The notes under the pieces were generated by a model. That model did not search any database, was not told where the DNA came from, and worked only from the letters and a program-made list of their open reading frames with translations. A DNA stretch of 64,000 nt. It comes from WYZ-LMO8 sp964586135. GTDB lineage: Archaea > Thermoproteota > Methanomethylicia > Nezhaarchaeales > WYZ-LMO8. The stretch spans positions 1 to 64,000 of the forward strand of contig CAZPGS010000001.1 in assembly GCA_964586135.1 (NCBI GenBank). The letters run 5' to 3'. Of this stretch, positions 1 to 8,656 are shown in pieces. A program made the position numbers and the translations under genes. How positions within the stretch are numbered: the first letter of the stretch is position 1; each line of letters begins with the position of its first letter.

Positions 1-2
1 CC

Positions 3-179
3 TTTTTTATCGTGACTAGGAGCGGAATCAAGTCATTCACGATGACCGATTCCGCGGGCGAGGGAAGTATGCGCTCTCTGAGGGCCAATAAGTCGCTTAA
101 CCTCCTGTCTTCCATTAACGCCACCACTAGTTCTATTAAGTGGGTGCTTAGACAAAAAGTTAAGCGACGGGCTCGCTAA
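3..179 (+). CDS. C-terminal end of an unidentified protein (truncated by window edge)
   Basis: An open frame enters from the left edge and ends at TAA 177-179, giving 58 residues. The tail is rich in Ser, Thr, Arg and Lys and ends in a basic stretch (VKRRAR). No family is recognisable from this fragment. It lies 15 bp upstream of the signal peptidase gene on the same strand, so the two could be co-transcribed. It could also be a chance frame; the clean run from the edge to a stop close before the next gene is the only support. Confidence 0.4.
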   Translation, partial: FFIVTRSGIKSFTMTDSAGEGSMRSLRANKSLNLLSSINATTSSIKWVLRQKVKRRAR

Positions 180-194
180 AGTAGGGGACGAGGC

Positions 195-725
195 GTGAAG
201 CGCGACGTAGTAGTGGTTTTGGTAGTGATACTGGCTTTACTAGTCCTTAACGAGGGGTTGAGGCTCCTCGCGAGGACCGAGGTGCCCTTAGCGATAGTTG
301 AGGGGTATAGCATGTGGCCGACCTACGACAACGGAGACATACTATTCGTTGTAGGGGCCAGCCCCTCAGACCTCAAAGTAGGCGACGTAATCATTTATAG
401 GAAATACGATGGCGCTCTCGTGGTTCATAGAATAGTGGACAAGAGCTTCGTAAACGGCAAGTGGGTCTTCCGAACTCAAGGAGACAACAACCCATACCCT
501 GACCCTTATCCTGTGTGGGAGGACCAAGTGGCGGGGCGCGTCGAGGCTAAGTTAATCCCAAAAGTCGGGGTGGTCTTTAAGGCCCTGATGCCCTACAAGT
601 ACGCGATCCTATGCCTGCTCGTCATCGTCGCGGTGATTTTAGCCATGTGGCCCTCTGACAAGAAGGAGGAGCAGATCAAAGCACTCGTGGAGGAAGAGAA
701 TAGGTTTAAAAAGGTCTTTAAATAG
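195..725 (+). CDS. Signal peptidase I (archaeal/Sec11 type)
   Basis: Membrane protease that removes Sec signal peptides on the outer face of the cytoplasmic membrane. The 176 residues show an N-terminal membrane segment (about 5-22), the nucleophile motif EGYSMWPT (Ser about 39), a His in VVHRIV where bacterial LepB has Lys, and a downstream GDNN Asp motif. This Ser-His-Asp set is the Sec11-like archaeal form. A second hydrophobic segment (about 134-152) precedes a charged tail. Start is GTG 195. It is followed 44 bp later by tbp. Family assignment is firm. Confidence 0.9.
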   Translation: MKRDVVVVLVVILALLVLNEGLRLLARTEVPLAIVEGYSMWPTYDNGDILFVVGASPSDLKVGDVIIYRKYDGALVVHRIVDKSFVNGKWVFRTQGDNNPYPDPYPVWEDQVAGRVEAKLIPKVGVVFKALMPYKYAILCLLVIVAVILAMWPSDKKEEQIKALVEEENRFKKVFK

Positions 726-769
726 TCTTCTCGTTAGTTAAAAAGAGAAAGGTTTTTAGGGTGTAGAGC

Positions 770-1333
770 TTGACGAAGCCGAAGTATAAGATAGAAAACG
801 TTGTCGCGTCCGTAACCCTTAACCAGACCATAGACTTAAACGCTATAGCAGGGGCGGTTTTCAAGGCAGAGTATAATCCTGATCAATTCCCTGGGTTGGT
901 CTACAGGCTCGACAGGCCGAAGACCGCAACTTTGATCTTCAGCTCTGGAAAAATGGTTTGCACAGGAGGTAAGTCAGAGAAGGACGTCTATAGAACAGTT
1001 AGGAAGATAATCCAAGAGCTCAAGGCCCATAAGATAGTCATAATAGGAGAGCCGAAGATTCAAATTCAGAACATCGTCGCCTCTGCTAACTTAGGGGCCG
1101 AAATAAACCTGGAAAAAGCAGCCTACTTACTCGAAAACGCCATGTACGAGCCAGAGCAGTTCCCTGGCCTGATATACCGAATGGAGGATGAAGGCGTAGT
1201 GCTGTTGCTCTTCAGCTCGGGCAAAATGGTCATAACCGGGGCCAAGAAGGAGGATGATGTCAAGAGGGCCGTGAACAAGATTTATGAGAAGCTCAAAGAG
1301 TTGGGCGTGCTATATGTCAGAGAGAAAGAGTAA
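770..1333 (+). CDS. tbp: TATA-box binding protein (TBP)
   Basis: General transcription factor that binds the TATA box and recruits TFB and RNA polymerase. The 187 residues form the classic two direct repeats: IENVVASVTLNQTIDL with QFPGLVYRL and SSGKMVCTG in the first half, and IQNIVASANLGAEINL with QFPGLIYRM and SSGKMVITG in the second. TTG start at 770; an AT-rich stretch at about 732-745 sits at the right distance for a leaderless transcript. The last 24 bp overlap the 3' end of pyrE on the other strand. Confidence 0.97.
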   Translation: MTKPKYKIENVVASVTLNQTIDLNAIAGAVFKAEYNPDQFPGLVYRLDRPKTATLIFSSGKMVCTGGKSEKDVYRTVRKIIQELKAHKIVIIGEPKIQIQNIVASANLGAEINLEKAAYLLENAMYEPEQFPGLIYRMEDEGVVLLLFSSGKMVITGAKKEDDVKRAVNKIYEKLKELGVLYVREKE

Positions 1334-2008
1334 CTTTTTAGAGCCATACAGGTCGTAGTACTCTTTTATCTTCTTGAAGACGGACAGCTCTATCTTGAGC
1401 TCGTCCTTCCTCGACCAAAGTACTTGAAAGAGCTCTTCGGCTTCAATTATCGAGCTGAACTTCAGACCGTGCCTCTTAATTACTTCAGAAGCTGGTAGAT
1501 CGTTCTCCTTCTCATTTCTATCCATCAACACAACGACGCCCACGACTTTGTAGCCCAAGGCTTCGAGGTCTTCCTTTAGCTCGAGTTTGGTCAGACCAGT
1601 CGTCAAAACGTCGTCGACCATCACCAAGCGGGAGCCCTTGTCGACCGCGCCCACTACTCGTTCGTCGCCCTTAACCCCATAACCTTTGACCTCTTTTCTA
1701 TCATAGAGCACCGGCTTGTCTTCTCCATAAAGTTGCCTTATCTTAAAGCTGGCCGCCACGGCAAGAGGTATGCCCTTATATGAGGGGCCGAAAATGCCCT
1801 CGAACTCATCTAAGCTCAATAGCTTGGTTATGACTTTAGCGTATGCCTCGCCTATGACGTCGAGACTGCGGGGATTAAACATCTTAGCAACGTTGAAGAA
1901 GAAGGGAGACGACCTGCCACTTTTTAGCTTCACATCGCTGAATATTATGGCACCGCAACGTATTATCTCTTCCATCACACTATTCTTTATTGGTGTCCAA
2001 TCCAACAT
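1310..2008 (-). CDS. pyrE: Orotate phosphoribosyltransferase
   Basis: Converts orotate and PRPP to OMP in pyrimidine synthesis. The PRPP-binding signature is visible as LVMVDDVLTTG (about residues 129-139), preceded by the flexible-loop region RKEVKGYGVKG and an N-terminal SGRSSPFFFNV substrate-site motif. At 232 residues it is about 20-30 longer than typical, with an extra charged C-terminal tail. It is 1 bp from the upstream M50 protease stop, so the two form a minus-strand pair, and its 3' end overlaps tbp by 24 bp. Confidence 0.85.
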   Translation of the reverse strand: MLDWTPIKNSVMEEIIRCGAIIFSDVKLKSGRSSPFFFNVAKMFNPRSLDVIGEAYAKVITKLLSLDEFEGIFGPSYKGIPLAVAASFKIRQLYGEDKPVLYDRKEVKGYGVKGDERVVGAVDKGSRLVMVDDVLTTGLTKLELKEDLEALGYKVVGVVVLMDRNEKENDLPASEVIKRHGLKFSSIIEAEELFQVLWSRKDELKIELSVFKKIKEYYDLYGSKKLLFLSDI

Positions 2009-3112
2009 CTAAGACACCACGAAATTAAATAACAACGAAGTATAGCATAGACCGCAAATTATTAATAACAAAGGAAACAGGGCCTTTCTCGAAGACGATA
2101 GTGGCGAAACGTCATCTAATGGGCCCGGATGCTTCCGCGCCATGAGTATCACAAAAGCGACCGCGGCCATCATTATAAAGCCTGTCACAACCATTACTGC
2201 CATCGCCACTATGGACATTATTACGTGATTTTTGGGGCCAAAAGCTGCCCTCACGACGTGGCCTCCGTCTAATTGACCTGCTGGTAGCGTGTTCAAAAAC
2301 GTTATCAGCATGCCGACCCAGCCGGCAAAGGCTATAGGATGTATTAATATTGCTTGACCGGGTTTTAATTGTAAGAGCGAGGCTATGACCTTAGTTCCTA
2401 TAAGTGTGAAGAGGAGGGGCTCCGCTGGTAATGGCGAAGCTAGGCCTTGCTCTGAGAAAACTTCGATCACTTCGCTGGGGATAACGTAGGATAGAGAAAA
2501 CCCTAAAAACGTCACAATGACCGAGGCTATGAAACCCAGTAATGGGCCTAGTAATCCTATGTCGAAGAGCTGGTCCCTATTAAGTATGGGAGTTTCTTGT
2601 ATCATGATCGCCCCCAATGAGCCGCCTATCATTGGCGGTCCTGGAATGAAGTATGGAGACGTGGACTTCAAGTTATGCATCATACAAGCAATTTTGTGGC
2701 CCAATTCGTGGACGCCCAGCACGAAGAATATCGAGGCTACATACGCGAGCAAGTGAAGCACTTTGTACCTGCTAAACGTCGGGTCTATGATATCATAAAC
2801 TCCTCCCGCTGTGAACAGATAGCCAGCAAAAGTTACCGTCGCTATTGTAATTAAGAGAAGCGCTACATTCCAAAGGGGATTACGCTTCGGAGGGTCTCGT
2901 TTCCTGAAGATTCTGAGGACCTTTTCACCGTCTTCGCTCCTCAAAGTCGGTACATAGCCCCTTTCGACGAGCTCAAGGTAAAGCTTCAGGAAGCGTTCCT
3001 TGACGTCCTCATCTCCGATGACGTAAGTCAATGTCCCTTGCTGGACTCTCTGCTCGATCACTGTAAAGTGCTTCCTTACAATCTCATCCGCTTCGATCAG
3101 AAAGAGGTCCAT
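2009..3112 (-). CDS. Site-2-type M50 membrane metalloprotease
   Basis: Intramembrane zinc protease of the S2P/M50 family. The zinc motif HELGHK is in the segment FVLGVHELGHKIACMMH (about residues 132-148) and the third ligand motif is LDGGHV (about 284-289). Some six to eight hydrophobic segments surround these. The first 75 residues are soluble and charged and may be a regulatory or substrate-binding domain. 367 residues, ATG start. Transcribed with pyrE downstream; no substrate can be deduced from context. Confidence 0.9.
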   Translation of the reverse strand: MDLFLIEADEIVRKHFTVIEQRVQQGTLTYVIGDEDVKERFLKLYLELVERGYVPTLRSEDGEKVLRIFRKRDPPKRNPLWNVALLLITIATVTFAGYLFTAGGVYDIIDPTFSRYKVLHLLAYVASIFFVLGVHELGHKIACMMHNLKSTSPYFIPGPPMIGGSLGAIMIQETPILNRDQLFDIGLLGPLLGFIASVIVTFLGFSLSYVIPSEVIEVFSEQGLASPLPAEPLLFTLIGTKVIASLLQLKPGQAILIHPIAFAGWVGMLITFLNTLPAGQLDGGHVVRAAFGPKNHVIMSIVAMAVMVVTGFIMMAAVAFVILMARKHPGPLDDVSPLSSSRKALFPLLLIICGLCYTSLLFNFVVS

Positions 3113-3266
3113 TAGATGGCACCCAAGCTAGGCCTTCTTTAAGATAATTCCCCTGTTAAGTTTTTCTCACATCTCCATAGTCTTAGCTCTTGTAGGGGCG
3201 AAATCCAAGTAAATTTTTAAGCCTCTTAGGGGCAAGATATCAAGGTCCTCTAGAAGACGCTAGTGC

Positions 3267-3785
3267 GTGAGGGCGTTGCGAGCGAATAACGAAGTGAATG
3301 AGCAAAGGGCTAGGTACACGATAAGGAGATTTACGTTAGAGGACTTGCAGAGCGTCATATACATCAACAAGACGTGCCTCCCCGAAAACTACACGCCAGA
3401 CTTTTTCGTTTACCATTTTAAGGAGTTCCCGGAGGGCTTTCTAGTAGCGGAAATGAACAAAACGATCGTTGGATACATTATGACTAGGCTCGACAGGGGC
3501 TTTGACTATTACTCGTCGCACAGAGCCCCCGCCGAAAAGGGACATGTAATATCGTTAGCCGTCCTGCCTCACGCTAGAAGGAGGGGCGTAGGAGAGGGGT
3601 TGCTTCGAAAGGCCATCGAGGCCATGGAGGGGCGGGGCGTTAAAGAGGTCTACTTGGAGGTCAGGGTCTCCAACACCCCGGCCATAAATCTCTACCACAG
3701 GTTGGGCTTCAAAATCGTGAAGAGGGTGCCTGGGTACTACGCCGATGGAGAAGACGCTTACGTGATGTCATTGCAACTTGGTTAA
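3267..3785 (+). CDS. GNAT N-acetyltransferase (RimI/Ard1-like)
   Basis: Predicted protein N-terminal acetyltransferase using acetyl-CoA. The GNAT core spans about residues 20-165, with the acetyl-CoA loop RRRGVGEGLL (about 115-124), the preceding beta-strand VISLAVLP, and the motif B segment NTPAINLYHRLGFK. Archaeal homologues acetylate N-terminal Ser/Ala/Met of many proteins. GTG start 3267, with an alternative GTG at 3294. A TATA-like stretch (about 3212-3222) lies upstream. Stands alone between divergent M50 and the thermosome promoter. Confidence 0.88.
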   Translation: MRALRANNEVNEQRARYTIRRFTLEDLQSVIYINKTCLPENYTPDFFVYHFKEFPEGFLVAEMNKTIVGYIMTRLDRGFDYYSSHRAPAEKGHVISLAVLPHARRRGVGEGLLRKAIEAMEGRGVKEVYLEVRVSNTPAINLYHRLGFKIVKRVPGYYADGEDAYVMSLQLG

Positions 3786-3810
3786 CGGCCATTGTTTACT
3801 TTACGGTAGG

Positions 3811-3830
3811 TTTATATAGAAGCGTCTTTT
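3811..3830 (+). promoter_or_regulatory. TATA promoter of thermosome subunit 1
   Basis: TTATATAGAAGC at 3812-3823 followed by TCTTTT. It lies 53 bp upstream of the chosen ATG. The same 12-bp string and a following CTTTTC stretch occur before the second thermosome gene (59887-59898), which suggests shared control of both subunits. Confidence 0.75.
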
Positions 3831-3864
3831 CCTAAAGCTAAGAAATGACTACTAGGTGATCGTG

Positions 3865-5499
3865 ATGTCAGTAGCGCTTCCTGTTCTGGTTCTTAAAGAG
3901 GGCACGACGAGAACCGTGGGCAGAGAGGCTTTGAGGGCCAACATATTGGCCGCGAAGATAGTTGCGGAGACCGTCAAGACCTCCCTTGGCCCTAGAGGGA
4001 TGGACAAGATGCTCGTGAGTAGCTTCGGAGACGTCACCATCACCAACGATGGCGCAACTATATTAAAAGAGGTGGACATTCAACATCCAGCGGCCAAAAT
4101 GATGGTCGAGGTGGCTAAGGCTCAGGATTCCGAAGTGGGCGATGGTACGACGACTGCCGTCGTTCTAGCAGGAGAACTGCTCAAGAACGCTGAGGAGCTC
4201 CTCGACCAAGACGTACACCCCACCATAATAATCGACGGTTACAGGAAGGCATTAGACAAAGCATTAGAGGTCCTTGAAACTCTGGCGACATCGGTAAGCC
4301 CAACGGACAGAGATGTCCTGACGAAAATAGCCTTGACGTCTCTAAGCGGCAAGGCCTCCGTGGCTGGCTCGAGAGAGCTCTTAGCCAAGTACGCCGTTGA
4401 AGCGATACTCAAGGTTGCTCAGCAGAAGGACGGGAAGTGGGTGGCCGACATAGACGACGTGAAGGTCGAGAAGAAGCGAGGTGAGTCCCTTAATGAAACT
4501 ATGCTCATCGACGGTCTAGTGATAGACAAGGAAGTAGTCCATGCGGGCATGCCAAAGGTGGTCCACAACGCCAAGATAGCCGTCTTAGAAGCCCCTCTCG
4601 AGATAGAGAAGACCGAGATAACGGCTAAGATAAACATAACAACTCCGGAGCAAATGAAGGCCTTCTTAGACGAGGAGGCCAAGGTCTTAAAGAAGATGGT
4701 CGAGAAGATAGCTTCGGTCGGCGCCAATGTGGCCTTCTGTGAGAAGGGCATAGATGACGTTGCCCAACACTTCCTGGCTAAGAGGGGGATAATGGCTGTC
4801 AGGAGAGTCAAGAGGTCGGACATCGAGAAGATAGCTAAGGCGACCGGAGCAAAAATCGTGACGAGCATCGATGACCTGAGCGAGAGCGACTTAGGCTACG
4901 CAAAGGTAGTCGAAGAGGTCAAGGTAGCAGATGAGAAAATGGTGTTCGTAAGAGGTTGCAAGAATCCCAGAGCCGTGTCAATACTGATTAGGGGGAGCAG
5001 CGACATGAGCATAAAGGAGGCAGAAAGGTCAGTTCATGACGCGCTCTGCGTGGTGAGGAACGTAGTTCAAGAGCCCAAAATAATTCCTGGAGGCGGCGCT
5101 CCAGAGATAGCGATGGCCCTGGCTCTGAGAGATTGGGCCAGGAGCCTCCCAGGCAGAGAGCAACTAGCTGCTATGAAGTTCGCTGACGCGCTCGAAGTCA
5201 TACCGTCGATACTCGCCGAGACCGCGGGCCTCGACCCGCTTGACATAGTGGTCAAGCTGAGGTCCTACCACGAGAAAGGCATGAAGACCTACGGCATCGA
5301 TGTGCTCAAGGGCGAGATAGCAGACATGATGAATATAAACGTATTCGAGCCCCTCACGGTCAAGAAACAAGCGCTCAAGTCGGCTACCGAGGCTGCACTG
5401 ATGATACTGAAGATAGACGACGTCATAGCCGCGGCACCTCCGAAGAAGGAGAAGGAAAAAGAGAAAGAGATTCCTAAATTTGGCGAGGAAGAGTTTTGA
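3865..5499 (+). CDS. Thermosome (group II chaperonin) subunit 1
   Basis: ATP-dependent folding chaperonin subunit that assembles into a double-ring complex in the cytoplasm. Group II signatures: SLGPRGMDKMLV near the N-terminus, VTITNDGATILKE, the ATPase motif GDGTTTAVVLAGELL, and GGGAPEIAMA in the C-terminal equatorial part. The ATG at 3865 is preferred (544 residues) because GGTGATC lies just before it; GTG 3856 is an alternative. The C-terminus is charged (KEKEKE...) and lacks the GGM repeats seen in many thermosomes. The stop overlaps the TTG start of rpoK (TTGA). Confidence 0.97.
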   Translation: MSVALPVLVLKEGTTRTVGREALRANILAAKIVAETVKTSLGPRGMDKMLVSSFGDVTITNDGATILKEVDIQHPAAKMMVEVAKAQDSEVGDGTTTAVVLAGELLKNAEELLDQDVHPTIIIDGYRKALDKALEVLETLATSVSPTDRDVLTKIALTSLSGKASVAGSRELLAKYAVEAILKVAQQKDGKWVADIDDVKVEKKRGESLNETMLIDGLVIDKEVVHAGMPKVVHNAKIAVLEAPLEIEKTEITAKINITTPEQMKAFLDEEAKVLKKMVEKIASVGANVAFCEKGIDDVAQHFLAKRGIMAVRRVKRSDIEKIAKATGAKIVTSIDDLSESDLGYAKVVEEVKVADEKMVFVRGCKNPRAVSILIRGSSDMSIKEAERSVHDALCVVRNVVQEPKIIPGGGAPEIAMALALRDWARSLPGREQLAAMKFADALEVIPSILAETAGLDPLDIVVKLRSYHEKGMKTYGIDVLKGEIADMMNINVFEPLTVKKQALKSATEAALMILKIDDVIAAAPPKKEKEKEKEIPKFGEEEF

Positions 5500-5777
5500 C
5501 TATCAAAAGCACTACTAGGAGCAAGAGGATAAAGGCCGAAGGAGTCAAGATATGGCTACCCAAGCTCACAAAGTACGAGCGTGCCAGAATAATCGGTGCT
5601 AGGGCGTTGCAAATATCTATGGGCGCCCCCATCTTCATAGACCTATCTCTGATCCCCGAAAGGGATCCAGTGAAGATAGCGATGAAGGAGCTAGAACTCG
5701 GCGTGCTACCGATAACAGTGAGAAGGAAATTGCCGAGTGGACACTACCAAGATATACCCCTTAAGTGGCTTCTTTAA
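5496..5777 (+). CDS. rpoK: DNA-directed RNA polymerase subunit K (Rpb6 homologue)
   Basis: Small assembly subunit of archaeal RNA polymerase, equivalent to eukaryotic Rpb6 and bacterial omega. The conserved core is LTKYERARIIGARALQIS followed by GAPIFIDL and PVKIAMKELELGVLPITVRR (about residues 22-78). 93 residues with a basic N-terminal tail. Its TTG start overlaps the thermosome stop by 4 bp, so translation is coupled. Downstream lies a short convergent gap before atpC. Confidence 0.95.
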   Translation: MTIKSTTRSKRIKAEGVKIWLPKLTKYERARIIGARALQISMGAPIFIDLSLIPERDPVKIAMKELELGVLPITVRRKLPSGHYQDIPLKWLL

Positions 5778-5820
5778 TTTCTACCTTTAACTCAATTACC
5801 ACTTTTGAAGACTAGGTCTA

Positions 5821-6867
5821 TTATCTGAAGGACAGCTTCTCTCTGTGCCTCGTTATTAGCGCTAATGTCCTTTGCGGCGGCAAGTTCATGAGCTTAGAGA
5901 ACAATAGAGCCCTTACGTCTTTAAGCTCTACGTATTTTAAATTTCCATAGGCGTAGACCAAGCCGAGCGTGAAGGGGTAGTGCAGGAAGACGTCTTCGTT
6001 CTCCTTAACCCACAACGCCTCAAGGGCCCTCTCGACCTCTACAGCGCCTCTGATTAAAGGAGACACTGCCTTTCCGTAGTAACTTGTAGCTATGGCCTGT
6101 AGTATTGAAGAGAGAGGTTGCGAGACCAAGCCCTTAAAGTCGAGGGAGAGCTTGTAACGAAGAGGGAGCCATCCTTTTTCAATGACCGATGGCTGCAGGC
6201 CTAAGATCTTTCCGCGCACGAGGACTAGTATGTTCTTCATGTCGATCTCTGTTCCCAAGAGGTGTTTGGCCCATTTCTTGTCGTCGCCCTTCAGTGCATC
6301 GGTTAGCCCCCAAAGTTGCGTATAGAACCACTTATCTACCGCTACCTCCATGGGCAGAGGGTTCTTTAGCGTCTCCGCCTCTCTCAACGCCTCTTTCAAT
6401 ATGGGCTTTAACTCGGCCTCTGGCACTAAGTCGATTGCCTCGTCAGCGTTCTTAGCGGAAAGCAAAGAGGAGTATAACGCGCCGCTATACCTTCCCAGCG
6501 GAGGAGTCATTAACACTGCCTCGCCTTCGGGCACCCCTAGGAATTTGGCCTTAAGCAGAGCTTTCAAAGTCTCGTACTCATACTTCGTGAAGGCTCGCTC
6601 TAAGAAGGCCTTCGCTACTTCATCTTTTACGCTTTCGATTAGTGTACGTAAGACTTCGACAAACCTATTGGCTAAGTGCTTCTCTATCTCATACATGTCC
6701 TCCGTCTGAGGGACGTCTCTTCCGAAGTCGCTCACCGAACGCAAATGAGCCAACGCTTGATAGATGTTGGGGGCCCTAATCAAAGCCTCGTAGTCCTCGG
6801 GTTTGAGCATAAAGGCCCTCTTGGCTCTGACCCTCACAATACCGTAAGCGTATTTTGATGCCCTCAC
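5821..6867 (-). CDS. atpC: V/A-type ATP synthase subunit C
   Basis: Central-stalk adaptor subunit (V-ATPase subunit d family) that links the membrane rotor to the D/F shaft. 348 residues, the usual family length, nearly all helical, with the N-terminal YAYGIVRVRAKRAFML typical of the family and repeated helical bundles ending in FSKLMNLPPQ and LALITRHREKL. GTG start with AGGAGTGG upstream. It stands away from the rest of the ATPase operon, which is not in this window. Confidence 0.88.
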   Translation of the reverse strand: MRASKYAYGIVRVRAKRAFMLKPEDYEALIRAPNIYQALAHLRSVSDFGRDVPQTEDMYEIEKHLANRFVEVLRTLIESVKDEVAKAFLERAFTKYEYETLKALLKAKFLGVPEGEAVLMTPPLGRYSGALYSSLLSAKNADEAIDLVPEAELKPILKEALREAETLKNPLPMEVAVDKWFYTQLWGLTDALKGDDKKWAKHLLGTEIDMKNILVLVRGKILGLQPSVIEKGWLPLRYKLSLDFKGLVSQPLSSILQAIATSYYGKAVSPLIRGAVEVERALEALWVKENEDVFLHYPFTLGLVYAYGNLKYVELKDVRALLFSKLMNLPPQRTLALITRHREKLSFR

Positions 6868-6895
6868 TCCCGAACCACTCCTAGGAAGATGCTTC

Positions 6896-7765
6896 TTACT
6901 TAATTAGGCCTAGTGCCCTTATAAGATCATCTAAGCCCGTGTGCCTCTTCGCGCTCATGAACACGACCTTTGCTTTGGTGTTGATCTCCTTTAAATCGTT
7001 TACGAACTTCATTAGATCTACATTGAAGGCCTCAGCAACGTCGATTTTGTTGATGACCACTACGTCCGCTCCTATAAAGGAGATGGGGTGTTTAACGATC
7101 ATGTCGCTCCCCTCGCTAACGCTGACCACCACCACTCTCACATGCGCCCCAAGCGGGAAGTCCGCCGGACATATCAAGTTCCCGACGTTTTCCATAAAGA
7201 GTAGGTCTATGCTCTTAAGGTCCAAGAGCTGAAGGGCTCGTCTTACTAATTGTGCATCTAGGTGGCACTCCCTTCCCGTGTTTATCTGAATAGCCCTTAC
7301 TCCATGACGTGATATTCTGTCTGCGTCTATCGATGTCGCAACGTCGCCGACTATAACCGCTATCCTGTACTTATCTTTTAACGCCTCGACTAGCGCCTCA
7401 ATTATCGATGTCTTTCCAGAGCCTAAAGAGCCCATGAAGTCTATGGCCTTGACGCCATGCTTATCGAGGAGGGCTCTATTTTCGAGTGCTATCCTTTTAT
7501 TGAGGGCCAAGAGGTCTTCTTCAACCTCGACGTCCATCACCTCGCCTTGTACCGACTTTATTGGCTCGCCTTCGTCGATCGATAAGCCATCCATTATCGA
7601 GAGGGCCCTCTCCATGAAGAATATGGCTAGGTCTAACCTAGGGGCTACCGAAAGCCCTTTTGAAAGAGCATACTCTTTAAGAGACCGGGCCCTTTCGAGG
7701 AAGCCCTTAAAAGAGGAGACTATTTCTTCCAAGGCCTTCTTCGCCTTCTCCTTCTCAGGCGTCAA
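6896..7765 (-). CDS. hypB: Hydrogenase/urease nickel incorporation GTPase HypB
   Basis: SIMIBI GTPase that, with HypA, delivers nickel to [NiFe]-hydrogenase. Shows the P-loop GSLGSGKTS (about residues 111-119), the switch/metal region GRECHLDAQLV, the MENVGNLICPADFPLGAH motif and the guanine motif NKID. At 289 residues it is longer than the usual 210-250: about 80 helical, charged residues precede the GTPase core. TTG start 7765. No hydrogenase or other hyp genes lie in the window. Confidence 0.92.
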   Translation of the reverse strand: MTPEKEKAKKALEEIVSSFKGFLERARSLKEYALSKGLSVAPRLDLAIFFMERALSIMDGLSIDEGEPIKSVQGEVMDVEVEEDLLALNKRIALENRALLDKHGVKAIDFMGSLGSGKTSIIEALVEALKDKYRIAVIVGDVATSIDADRISRHGVRAIQINTGRECHLDAQLVRRALQLLDLKSIDLLFMENVGNLICPADFPLGAHVRVVVVSVSEGSDMIVKHPISFIGADVVVINKIDVAEAFNVDLMKFVNDLKEINTKAKVVFMSAKRHTGLDDLIRALGLIK

Positions 7766-7868
7766 TCTCTTTTCGCCTTTACCCCGCCAACTCCGCTTGC
7801 GCTAACTAAAGGCACGTTGTTTTAAAAATTCTCTTTTCCTATCCTAAAGCTCTTTTGTATGGTCCGTT

Positions 7869-7988
7869 ACGAAGGAGTTCTCCACGGTCTTCACAAGAGA
7901 GCCCTCAAAAACTCGTCGAAAGCATATTAGGGAGCTGAAGCCAGTTTTCTATGACCCTCAAATGCCCAAGGGTAAGAGCTCACCCTGA
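7869..7988 (+). other. Protein-like short frame without a canonical start codon
   Basis: In the 237-bp gap before ubiX one frame reads protein-like residues (for example KTRRKHIREL then KPVFYDPQM) to a TGA at 7986-7988. No ATG, GTG or TTG exists in that frame after the upstream stop; the first near-start is ACG 7869. The string T-GGTCC-NNN-ACG around it also occurs before the zinc-ribbon gene at 25064. It could be a real small gene with an odd start, a degraded gene, or chance. The ATG at 7859 opens a different, 23-codon frame. Confidence 0.2.
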
Positions 7989-8002
7989 AAGGTGCACTCT
8001 TC

Positions 8003-8560
8003 ATGAAGATTATCTTGGCGATCACAGGCGCCAGCGGGGTTATTTACGGCGTGAGGCTACTGGAGGTACTTCATAGGCTTGGGCACGAAGTCAACTTAAT
8101 AATCACCAAAGTCGGTGGGTTAATTTTAAAGCACGAGCTGGGTATGGAGGCTTATGAACTTAGAGGCTTGTGCTCCAAGATTTACGGTGAAGAGGAGATA
8201 GATGCGCCTCCGTCGAGTGGCTCGGCTCTATTTGAGGCCATGGTAATAGCCCCTTGCAGTATGAAGACCCTAGCATCGATCGCCAACGGCTTGTCGAACA
8301 ATTTGGTCGCACGCGCTGCGGACGTGATGTTGAAGGAGAGGAGGAGGCTCATAGTCGTAGTAAGAGAAACACCCCTCAATAAGGCACATATATTAAACAT
8401 GCTGAAGGTGAATGACATGGGAGGAATAGTGCTCCCCGCTTGCCCGGCCTTCTATCACAAGCCGAAGAGCGTAGAAGATCTCGTCAATTACGTGATAGGA
8501 AAGATATTGGATCTCCTTGGAATAGAGCACAATCTCTTTCAACGGTGGGCTAAAGAGTGA
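8003..8560 (+). CDS. ubiX: UbiX-family flavin prenyltransferase
   Basis: Makes prenylated FMN, the cofactor of UbiD-type decarboxylases. The flavoprotein fold is shown by ITGASGVIYGVRLLEVL at the N-terminus, the segment MVIAPCSMKTLASIANGLSNNLVARAADV (about residues 84-112) and RRLIVVVRETPLNKAH before PACPAFYHKP. 185 residues is full length. No UbiD partner is present in the window. The gene is divergent from hypB; the 237-bp gap between them is described separately. Confidence 0.95.
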   Translation: MKIILAITGASGVIYGVRLLEVLHRLGHEVNLIITKVGGLILKHELGMEAYELRGLCSKIYGEEEIDAPPSSGSALFEAMVIAPCSMKTLASIANGLSNNLVARAADVMLKERRRLIVVVRETPLNKAHILNMLKVNDMGGIVLPACPAFYHKPKSVEDLVNYVIGKILDLLGIEHNLFQRWAKE

Positions 8561-8656
8561 CCGTAACGCTTTTTCAGTACCATTTAGAGGCCCGCCACTT
8601 CTTTAAATTTCCTGGTGAGAAAAATCTTTTTGTTCAAGTGAGAGGCCCAGCTCGTT

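Noticed and set aside
4419..4868. Minus-strand frame inside thermosome subunit 1
   Set aside because: Shadow frame; a similar shadow occurs inside the paralogue at 60858-61070, as expected from shared coding sequence.
7859..7930. 23-codon ATG frame before ubiX
   Set aside because: Too short, no recognisable features; overlaps the longer protein-like frame discussed separately.
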